From NCBI RefSeq assembly GCF_013911755.1, contig NZ_JACESP010000020.1:1-64000 (forward strand): DNA of 64,000 nucleotides, in the 5' to 3' direction. The position numbers and the translations under genes were made by a program. Positions 57,455 through 64,000 of this stretch are shown one piece after another. This DNA comes from Sphingosinicella sp. (GTDB lineage: Bacteria > Pseudomonadota > Alphaproteobacteria > Sphingomonadales > Sphingomonadaceae). The notes beneath the pieces are model-generated. The model made no database searches. It worked only from the letters and a program-made list of their open reading frames with translations, and was not told where the DNA came from. The first letter of the stretch is position 1. Each line of letters opens with the position of its first letter.

Positions 57455-59035
57455 ATGATTACTCGTTACGCTGCACTCGCGGCCGTGTTTTTCGCCACGT
57501 CGGCGGCCAGCGCACAAGTTTCTGCATCAGATGCATTGTGGGCGGGATGCGGGGAAAACCCTGTTTCCAAGATGACGACGTTCATGGCGGGCCCCAAAGC
57601 CGCGAAAGCCAGAACGCCGAAAGTCCTTCCAGAGATCGGCCACCAACGCTGCACGCTGGCGCTGGATCATCCATCGATGGCGAACGCGCCATGGCAACGA
57701 CGCGCAAGCCTTCTACGATCACGTGCCCGTTTCGCGCTTTCGAGCGGCGACCCGGAAGGCGCGCTTGCGGACCTTGATCTGATAAAATCCATTGAACAGC
57801 CCGATACGGTCTATACGCGCAGCTTCGGCGTTTCTCTGCTGATGCTTCGCGCGCTTGCTCTTGCGAAAACCGGGCAATTCGAAGCCGCGACGGTATCGGC
57901 GATGGAAGCCGCCAAGCTGAGGCCATGGAGCGACGACATTGCTACATTTGCTGCATTCATAGGCCAATTGGACGGCTCGACATCGGCCGACGAAGCGCAA
58001 TTCTGGACGCAGGCCATTCGCGTTTCACCTTCAAACATCGAACAGCGCGCGCGTATACGCAGCGCGTCCGGCGACTGGGCCGGCGCGTTACACGACTGGA
58101 AACACGCAGAATCTGAACCGGGGTCTTACGGAAAAGCCATGGACGGACGAGGCGGAAAGTTTAACCTCGTCACAACGGAAGTGGATGTCACGCGAACGGG
58201 ACAGGCTGCACTTGCCGCCGCGATGACAGGCGAAATCGAAACCGCACGAAAATGGCTGGCTGCTGCACGGAGCGCCATCGAAAGCCCTCCGCCAGAAAGT
58301 GACACACCTTACCACCCACGCATCAGCGCGGAAAAGCAGACCTCTAGGCTTGCAGCCTGGCAAGGCGTGGTCGAAGCAGCCGGAGCGTACAAATCTGGCG
58401 ATGCATCCGGCGCAGCAGAGCGCGTGTACGCGTTGAAAAACCTGCCTGCGAACATGATCGTCGTCCAGATGCTGTCCTCCATCGCCGAAGCATTACCGAC
58501 AGCGAGCCGCGCTGGGCCGCTCCGTGATGTGCCGTCTCTCAGAACGCAGCTTCTGAATAGTCAGCGGAAAGCGGCCGACAATGACATGCTACTGACTTTT
58601 TTATTGGCAGACATGCCCGAGCATGAAGATGTCGCGGCGACCAACCGCTATCGCAGTTCGATCCTGTTTCTTCGCGCGAGCGGTTTCAAGGATACGCTTC
58701 GCAAAGATGGAACCGGAGCGACAATCAAGTATTTCGGAGACAAATCGACGCCGCTTGCGGTGGGAGAGATGGCGTTGTTGCGTGACGCCGAACTTGCGCA
58801 GAAAAGCGGCAAGCCGGCTTTCCTGATCCGGGACCGCAGCGATTATCGGATGACATCGACGCCGACGATGTATGGCTCGCCCATTGGGCCGACTGTGACG
58901 GCGGGATACGGGTCGCAGATCGAGGTCGATTTCCTTGATTCCATATCAGCCGACAACGCCCGTGCAATCGATGCCGCCGCGCTGCGTGTGGCGCTCGAGC
59001 CGATCTACATTCGCACCGACGCTGCCGGATCATAG
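57455..59035 (+). CDS. Exported protein of unknown function with TPR-like helical repeats
   Basis: From ATG 57455 the product is 526 residues; an ATG at 57446 is in frame but lies inside the GGGGG ribosome site. A signal peptide ends TSAASAQ. Residues about 70-340 are helix-rich with pairs such as ARFALSSGDPEGALADLDLIKSI and LRALALAKTGQFEAATVSAMEAAKLRP, the spacing of tetratricopeptide repeats. The C-terminal ~100 residues are a different unit (MTSTPTMYGSPIGPTVTAGYG). I do not recognise the family. It stands alone between rnpB and the convergent HxlR gene, overlapping the latter by 31 bases. Confidence 0.75.
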   Translation: MITRYAALAAVFFATSAASAQVSASDALWAGCGENPVSKMTTFMAGPKAAKARTPKVLPEIGHQRCTLALDHPSMANAPWQRRASLLRSRARFALSSGDPEGALADLDLIKSIEQPDTVYTRSFGVSLLMLRALALAKTGQFEAATVSAMEAAKLRPWSDDIATFAAFIGQLDGSTSADEAQFWTQAIRVSPSNIEQRARIRSASGDWAGALHDWKHAESEPGSYGKAMDGRGGKFNLVTTEVDVTRTGQAALAAAMTGEIETARKWLAAARSAIESPPPESDTPYHPRISAEKQTSRLAAWQGVVEAAGAYKSGDASGAAERVYALKNLPANMIVVQMLSSIAEALPTASRAGPLRDVPSLRTQLLNSQRKAADNDMLLTFLLADMPEHEDVAATNRYRSSILFLRASGFKDTLRKDGTGATIKYFGDKSTPLAVGEMALLRDAELAQKSGKPAFLIRDRSDYRMTSTPTMYGSPIGPTVTAGYGSQIEVDFLDSISADNARAIDAAALRVALEPIYIRTDAAGS

Positions 59036-59736
59036 CCGCTGGGCTGCTCGGCCCCGCGCTTCGCGAATGGGCTGAGGCCGAGCCACCTATTCATGTTCGC
59101 GGCGAGGTGGCGATCGCCGGTGAGGTGCAGGCGGTCCTCGTCCACGGCGGTAGCGACGGTGTCGTGGCCCATCCAGATCGCGGTCATGGTGCGGAGGTCC
59201 GTGGACACGTAGAGATCGACATCGAAGCCGGGATCGACCGAGCAGAGATCAATCTCTTCGCCAGGCTCGATCATGAGCCACCACGCGCGCCGGTCCGCTG
59301 GCAACTCGGGATAGCGGAACTGGACGACCGTTCGCCGCGCGGGGAGCGGACGCGGATCGAGGTTGCGGCGCATGTCCCACATCAGGAGCTGCGCATCGAG
59401 CCGCTGGAGCGAAAGCTCGCTATCCACCCAGCGATGACCCCACAGGCCGAACGCTTCGACCAGCGGCTCCAGTTCCCTGCCTGCTTCCGTCAGCCGGTAG
59501 TCGAAGGCGCCAGCATCGCGCGCGGAGGGCAGTCGGTGTATGATGCCCGACGCCTCGAGCTCCTTCAGCCGCTGCGAAAGGAGCGCGGGCGACATGCGCG
59601 GGAGACCGCGACGCAGATCGTTGAAGCGCGAGGAGCCGGCAATGAGTTCGCGCAGGAGGACCACGGTCCAGCGCGTGCAGAGGATTTCCGCCGCCATCGC
59701 GACCGGACAGAACTGGCCGTAGGTGGTCTGTGCCAT
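59005..59736 (-). CDS. HxlR-family regulator with C-terminal SCP2-like domain
   Basis: The 243-residue protein begins with the winged helix of the HxlR/MarR type: CPVAMAAEILCTRWTVVLLREL, then GSSRFNDLRRGLPRMSPALLSQRLKELE. The C-terminal half (about 120-235) resembles an SCP2 sterol-carrier fold (WWLMIEPGEEIDLCSVDPGFDVDLYV). Fusions of this kind may bind a lipid or acyl-CoA. It is divergent from an acyl-CoA dehydrogenase-type gene, with a palindromic site between them, so it probably controls that gene. Confidence 0.85.
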   Translation of the reverse strand: MAQTTYGQFCPVAMAAEILCTRWTVVLLRELIAGSSRFNDLRRGLPRMSPALLSQRLKELEASGIIHRLPSARDAGAFDYRLTEAGRELEPLVEAFGLWGHRWVDSELSLQRLDAQLLMWDMRRNLDPRPLPARRTVVQFRYPELPADRRAWWLMIEPGEEIDLCSVDPGFDVDLYVSTDLRTMTAIWMGHDTVATAVDEDRLHLTGDRHLAANMNRWLGLSPFAKRGAEQPSGYDPAASVRM

Positions 59737-59790
59737 GATCGGGCTCCAGTGTTGCGGGGCCTTATACCGCGAAGTCGCCGCAAGTGACGA

Positions 59791-59827
59791 GTTCAGATTC
59801 TGTACCGGGGTGATTCAGATGCTGAAC
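59791..59827. promoter_or_regulatory. Inverted repeat between the HxlR regulator and the dehydrogenase gene
   Basis: GTTCAG at 59791-59796 and CTGAAC at 59822-59827 are perfect inverted arms, and TTCAGAT recurs in direct orientation inside at 59814. The site is central in the 152-base divergent region and is a plausible HxlR operator. Confidence 0.45.
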
Positions 59828-59888
59828 TGGCCGCGCCCCGACAAAACCGCGATCAGTTGCGTCAATACCCGATTGAGGAGATGACGAC

Positions 59889-61031
59889 ATGTCGGCAACA
59901 CCGGTTCTGAAAATGCAAACCCCGCGTAACTGGACAGCGATCGGCGCAGAAATCGCCGCAGCCGTGGGCGCGGTCGCCGCCGCCCATGACACGGATGCGC
60001 GTTTCGTTGCAGAAAACTACGCAAAACTGCGCGATTCCGGTCTGATCGCAGCGGCCGTTCCCGCAGAGCTTGGCGGCGGCGGCATCGATTACCGCACGCT
60101 TTGTGGCATCATCCGCCAGATCGGCACGCGCTGCGGATCGACCGCCCTCGCCTTCTCGATGCACGCGCATCTTGTCGCGACGGCAGCCTGGCGCTGGACG
60201 CATCAGCAGGCGCCGACGGACGGCCTGCTTCGGCGCGTCGCGGCGGAAAAGCTCGTGCTCGTATCGAGCGGCGGGTCGGATTGGCTGAAGAGTGCGGGCA
60301 CGGCCACGAAGGTCGACGGCGGCTTCCGCATAGACGCGCGCAAGATTTTCTCAAGCGGCTGCCCGGCGGGCGACCTGCTGATGACGAGCGCGGTTTATGA
60401 CGACCCCGACGCCGGGCCGGCCGTGCTGCACTTCGCGGTGCCGTTCAAGGCCGAGGGCGTCAGCATCCTCGACACGTGGCACGTGATGGGGATGCGCGGC
60501 ACGGGCTCCAACGACGTGGAGCTGAAAGGCGTGTTCGTGCCCGACGCCGCCATCTCGGGCCGGCGGCCGCAGGGCGCTTGGCATCCGCTGTTCCACACGA
60601 TCAGCATGATCGCCTTCCCGCTCATCTATTCCGCCTACCTGGGCGTCGCCGAAAGCGCGCGCGACGCCGCGCTGGCGATGGCCAGATCGAAGCCCGCGAA
60701 CGCAGGACTGATTGGTCTTGCGGGCGAGATGCAGACGGCATTCTGGACGGCGGAAACGGCGCTCGACGCTATGATCGCCACGGCGGAAACGGCGATGCCG
60801 GGACCGGAAACCACGAACGCGATCATGACCGGACGCACGGTCGCCGGACAAAACGCGATCCGAACCGCCGAGCTTGCCTTGGAAGTCGCGGGCGGCGCGG
60901 CCTTCTACACGAGCGCGGGGATCGAACGCGCCTTCCGCGACGTGCAGGGAGCGCGCTTCCACCCCCTGCAAGGCCTGGCGCAGCGCGACTTCAGCGGACG
61001 GCTGGCGCTGGGGCTCGATATCGACGGCTGA
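59889..61031 (+). CDS. Acyl-CoA dehydrogenase-fold flavoprotein (possibly DszC/HsaA-type monooxygenase)
   Basis: The 380-residue protein has the three-part acyl-CoA dehydrogenase fold: helical N-domain (AAAVPAELGGGGIDY), beta domain (WHVMGMRGTGSNDVEL) and C-terminal helices. The C-terminal motif IERAFRDVQGARFHPLQ matches the flavin-dependent monooxygenase branch (DszC, HsaA; R-x-x-RD...HP) as well as type-2 acyl-CoA dehydrogenases, and the usual catalytic Glu is not obvious. Either activity is possible. GAGGAG precedes the ATG. Its last 41 bases overlap the convergent PepSY gene. Confidence 0.82.
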   Translation: MSATPVLKMQTPRNWTAIGAEIAAAVGAVAAAHDTDARFVAENYAKLRDSGLIAAAVPAELGGGGIDYRTLCGIIRQIGTRCGSTALAFSMHAHLVATAAWRWTHQQAPTDGLLRRVAAEKLVLVSSGGSDWLKSAGTATKVDGGFRIDARKIFSSGCPAGDLLMTSAVYDDPDAGPAVLHFAVPFKAEGVSILDTWHVMGMRGTGSNDVELKGVFVPDAAISGRRPQGAWHPLFHTISMIAFPLIYSAYLGVAESARDAALAMARSKPANAGLIGLAGEMQTAFWTAETALDAMIATAETAMPGPETTNAIMTGRTVAGQNAIRTAELALEVAGGAAFYTSAGIERAFRDVQGARFHPLQGLAQRDFSGRLALGLDIDG

Positions 61032-62355
61032 GCCACCGGCCGCCGAGCACGAGCAGAAGCGAGGCGCCGACAAGCGGGAAGAGCACGGCAAGCGCCGTGA
61101 TCATTCCGACGACGACGGGCGGTAGCCGATCATCCGCATGGGTGATCGGCGCCGCCAGTTCGCCTTCGGGACGCCTGCGCCACCAGAGGACGATCCCGGC
61201 GACGACACCGCCTATGAGGGCGAGACACACCGCAAGGTTCGCAAGCTGGTTGGCGAGGCCGTATTCGCGGCCGACATGAAGTGAGACGCCCCACTCCACC
61301 GCCTTTGCGACCGGGCTGTAGTTTTCCCATCCGATATCGCCGAGGATCGCGCCCGTGCCGGGATCGACATGGATCGTGCGCTGGCCTGCTGCCTTGTCCG
61401 GCACGTAGCTGATCGTGAAAACGCCGCCGGGCGTGGTCGGGTAGAAGATGCGCACGCCGCCGCCGAAACGCTCGCGGTGGAGACGCGGAAGCAGCTGTTC
61501 GATCTCGGCAATGCCGAGACCGTGGCCACCCGAGCCGTGCGGCATCGGCATCTGACGGATCGTCCACGGCAGCTTCGCGGAATCGGGATCGTGCATGGCG
61601 TGTTCATCGGCCGCAAGCCCGGGGTCCACTGTAGGCGGCGCCTTGAAATTCGGCGAGGGCGCGACGAACGGCACGCTTTCGCCGATGCGCGCGAACTGCT
61701 GCCCCCAGAAGGCGGACCACGGCAGCCCGGTCAGCACCAGAAGCGCCACGAGTAGCGCATTGACCGTGGCGGGAATGGCGTGAAGATCGCGCCAGAACCG
61801 CCGGCCTGTCGTCGACAGCCGCGGCACCAGCACGCCGCGCAGCTTCCAGCGGCGCGGCCACCAGAGCCAGACGCCGGTCGCGAGCATCACCAGAGTCCAG
61901 CAGGCGACGAGTTCGACGATATGGCTGCCGATCTCGCCGCCCATCAGGTTGCCGTGGAGATCGCGCACGATCACCGTCGGCTGCAGCGCGGGATCGGCCG
62001 TGCCGGTCACGATGCCGCGATACGGATCGAGGTAGACGTCCAGCGCAGTGCCGTCCGGAAGCCGGACGTTCCAGACGGCGGCCTCGACTGCGTCGTGGGG
62101 GAGGCGGACCCTGCCGATGACAGCGCCGGGAACCGCCCGCAGCACGGCAGCCTCCTGCGCAGCGAGCGGGAGCGCCGCCCCGCCCACCGCAACAGCCTGC
62201 ATATCGCGGTTCCACCAGCCGTCGATTTCCCTGTCGAACAGGTAGATCGCACCCGTCAGCGTCAGCACGATGAGCAGCGGCGCCGAAAACAGCCCCGCGT
62301 AGAAATGCCAGCGCCAGACGGATCGGTAGGCGCCGGTGCCCGGTGTCCTGTGCAT
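60991..62355 (-). CDS. PepSY-associated transmembrane protein (siderophore-iron reductase type)
   Basis: The 454-residue inner-membrane protein has four to five helices, starting YRSVWRWHFYAGLFSAPLLIVLTLTGAIYLF. PepSY domains occupy the periplasmic loops (IGRVRLPHDAVEAAVWNV; IHVDPGTGAILGDI). Paired histidines such as RDLHGNLM and VSLHVGREYG would bind haem b. These proteins reduce ferric siderophores or affect iron release. GGGAGGGG precedes ATG 62355, 17 bases after the TonB receptor stop, so the two are one operon. Confidence 0.9.
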   Translation of the reverse strand: MHRTPGTGAYRSVWRWHFYAGLFSAPLLIVLTLTGAIYLFDREIDGWWNRDMQAVAVGGAALPLAAQEAAVLRAVPGAVIGRVRLPHDAVEAAVWNVRLPDGTALDVYLDPYRGIVTGTADPALQPTVIVRDLHGNLMGGEIGSHIVELVACWTLVMLATGVWLWWPRRWKLRGVLVPRLSTTGRRFWRDLHAIPATVNALLVALLVLTGLPWSAFWGQQFARIGESVPFVAPSPNFKAPPTVDPGLAADEHAMHDPDSAKLPWTIRQMPMPHGSGGHGLGIAEIEQLLPRLHRERFGGGVRIFYPTTPGGVFTISYVPDKAAGQRTIHVDPGTGAILGDIGWENYSPVAKAVEWGVSLHVGREYGLANQLANLAVCLALIGGVVAGIVLWWRRRPEGELAAPITHADDRLPPVVVGMITALAVLFPLVGASLLLVLGGRWLSRRYRAPAPAVR

Positions 62356-62372
62356 GGTCCGCCCCTCCCCTG

Positions 62373-64000
62373 TCAGAAGCCGACGCCGACGCGGATGCTG
62401 AACGTCCGCGGATCGCCCGGATTGACCGCGAAACCGTTGCCCGAGGCGGTGTAATACAGCTTGTCGAACAGGTTGCTGACGGTCGCGTCAATCGTGAAGC
62501 GGCCCGCGCGCAATCCGGCGCCGAGATCGGCGATCGTGTAGGCAGGCAGGCTGACCGCGCTGCCGTTCACCAGAAGGCGGCTGCCGACGTGGTTGACCGC
62601 CGCGCGGAGCATGAGCGGCGTGCCAGGGACGGCAACCGCCGTGCGCGCGGTGATCGTGTGCCGCGGCACGTCGCCGAGCCGGAGACCTTGGTCGCCGTCG
62701 TTGCTGCGCGTGATCTTCGAATCGAGCAGGGCGTAGCCCGCCGAAAGCGTCCACCATGGCACGGGCTGCCACTCGCCCTCAAGCTCCACGCCCTGCACCC
62801 GCTGCGCGCCGACGTTGATGCTGAAATCGGGATTGTCGAGATCGACGGTGAGCGCGTTCACGCGCTTGATACGAAACGCGGCAAAGCTCGCCCGGAAATC
62901 GCCGTGGCGGAAACGGAGACCGGCCTCCAGCTGGTTCGATTCCTCGGGCTTCAGCGGTTTTCCATCCGCTGCGCGCGCGCCGGCACTGCTTTCGACATCA
63001 AAGCCGGTGTTGTAGCCGGCATAGACCGAAAGCTGCTCGCTGACGCGGTAGGTGGAACCGATTTGCCAGATCGTCGATTGGGTCGGTGTGCGGTCAGCGG
63101 CAGGCCCACCCCAGTCGCCGCTCGACGCCTTCACCCAGCTGTGCCGGACGGCGCCGACAACATCCCAGCGATCGGTGAGCGAGACTTGATCCTGCAGATA
63201 AACCGCGTGGCCATCGATGTTGTAGAAGCTGTCGAACGCAAAGCTCGTGGCAGGCGGGGCGGTATCGTAGGTGTAGACGGGCGCTGTCACATCAATTGGC
63301 GTGACGTTATCCAGCGAATATTGCGTGAAGCGGCCCCGCTCCCGGTCGTATTCATAGCCGAGGAGCAGCTTGTGCGTGGCCAGGCCGGTCTTCAGCGTTC
63401 CGGCAAGATCGAGCTGCGCGATCGTGTAGGCATCATCCTCCCGCCCGATGCGGCCGTTGCGGCCGATAATTGTGGAGGTAACAGGCGCGCGCAGCCGGAT
63501 TTGCAGGAACGACGAGTTGAATTCCTGGTACTGGATACGCGGCGTGAGCGTCCAGCCGTCCGCCAGCTTCACGTCCACCCACGCCTGTACCAGCGGTGCG
63601 TCGGCGCTCAGTCGGTCAGCGGCGGGTTCGCCGAGGTTGAGCCCGCGTCGCAGCCACTCGCCGCCGTTCGGCACCACGGTGCCGACGACGGGAAGCCCCG
63701 GATAACGGCTCGTCTTGCGCTCGGTGTATTCGGCGACGAGGTTCGCGCTGAAGCCTTCGCCGGCGTAGTGCAGGCTGAGCCCGCCGTTCACGCGGTCCAT
63801 ATCCTGGAAATCGACGAAGGTGTTCGAGCGTTCGACCTCTCCCGTGGCGCGGATCGAGAGGCCGGGCGCGACGCCGCCCGTCATGTCGAACGCGACCACC
63901 TTCTGGTCGAAGCTGCCGAAGGTGGCGGAAAAGTTCGCGGCAGGTTCCGCCTGCGGGCGCTTGGTGACGATGCTGATGATGCCGCCGACCGCCGACTGGC
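62373..64000 (-). CDS. TonB-dependent siderophore receptor, N-terminus beyond window edge
   Basis: The visible 542 codons cover the end of the plug (SAVGGIISIVTKRPQ), then a full barrel with SVYAGYNTGF and TRNAGVQ-like INVGAQRVQGVELE, ending FSIRVGVGF. The plug motif and barrel blocks match FhuA/FecA-type ferric-siderophore receptors. The start, signal peptide and TonB box are outside the window. It is in operon with the PepSY reductase-type gene downstream, supporting an iron role. No Fur box can be seen since the promoter is not included. Confidence 0.9.
   Translation of the reverse strand, partial: QSAVGGIISIVTKRPQAEPAANFSATFGSFDQKVVAFDMTGGVAPGLSIRATGEVERSNTFVDFQDMDRVNGGLSLHYAGEGFSANLVAEYTERKTSRYPGLPVVGTVVPNGGEWLRRGLNLGEPAADRLSADAPLVQAWVDVKLADGWTLTPRIQYQEFNSSFLQIRLRAPVTSTIIGRNGRIGREDDAYTIAQLDLAGTLKTGLATHKLLLGYEYDRERGRFTQYSLDNVTPIDVTAPVYTYDTAPPATSFAFDSFYNIDGHAVYLQDQVSLTDRWDVVGAVRHSWVKASSGDWGGPAADRTPTQSTIWQIGSTYRVSEQLSVYAGYNTGFDVESSAGARAADGKPLKPEESNQLEAGLRFRHGDFRASFAAFRIKRVNALTVDLDNPDFSINVGAQRVQGVELEGEWQPVPWWTLSAGYALLDSKITRSNDGDQGLRLGDVPRHTITARTAVAVPGTPLMLRAAVNHVGSRLLVNGSAVSLPAYTIADLGAGLRAGRFTIDATVSNLFDKLYYTASGNGFAVNPGDPRTFSIRVGVGF

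Overview
The window is about 65% GC and reads as the chromosome of an alphaproteobacterium, most likely a member of the Sphingomonadales. The pointers are four TonB-dependent receptors in 64 kb, a canonical EcfG-type general-stress promoter (GGAAC-N16-CGTT) at 6058, SapC and IalB-type proteins, and a gene set typical of aerobic degraders. This placement is inferred from gene content, not from a phylogenetic marker.

Layout. (1) 1-5721, minus strand: a TonB receptor carrying a one-base frameshift, a LuxR-type regulator, and the small and large subunits of an N,N-dimethylformamidase-like amidohydrolase; the large subunit runs off the left edge. (2) 5722-6990: a stress promoter driving a 47-residue Gln/Asn/Pro-rich peptide, its terminator, and a decayed IS3-family transposase. 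(3) 6902-15302: an accessory catabolic island with an acyl-CoA ligase, a TetR regulator, and a TonB receptor / serine hydrolase / alpha-beta hydrolase / MFS operon. A shared 14-base operator lies in front of both transcription units. (4) 15303-15928: a gene-poor stretch ending in tRNA-Glu(CUC). (5) 15995-25788: an acetate module of an MHS symporter, a DcaP-like porin, acetyl-CoA synthetase, a LuxR response regulator and a giant SSS-family hybrid sensor kinase (CrbS/CrbR type). (6) 25863-28743: a DUF488 protein, an AT-rich orphan tyrosine recombinase and an EAL phosphodiesterase.

(7) 28887-43033: a coupled operon of SapC, a TpsB transporter, an IalB-like protein and a 3702-residue two-partner-secretion adhesin. 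The adhesin contains 18 tandem ~71-residue FG-GAP-like blades followed by seven YDG/MBG domains; this is the most distinctive item in the window. (8) 43131-49662: a sulfatase / GST-like / sulfatase operon facing a methyltransferase / TetR / formylglycine-generating-enzyme operon. The last gene of that operon is a predicted lipoprotein able to activate the two sulfatases. (9) 49731-64000: mostly housekeeping and metal genes. They are nhaA with a structured leader, tesB, methylmalonyl-CoA epimerase, a His/Glu-rich zinc-type TonB receptor with a Zur-like box, a CitE-like lyase, an SPFH/NfeD pair, RNase P RNA, an unknown exported protein, a divergent HxlR/acyl-CoA dehydrogenase pair, and a PepSY protein next to a siderophore-type TonB receptor that runs off the right edge.

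How the parts work together. The left third is nutritional: receptors, hydrolases and CoA ligases for amides, esters and acetate, each with a local regulator. The centre is surface biology: a secreted giant adhesin with a c-di-GMP phosphodiesterase gene just upstream. The sulfatase region pairs enzymes with their maturation factor. No complete phage, CRISPR array or intact insertion sequence was seen.
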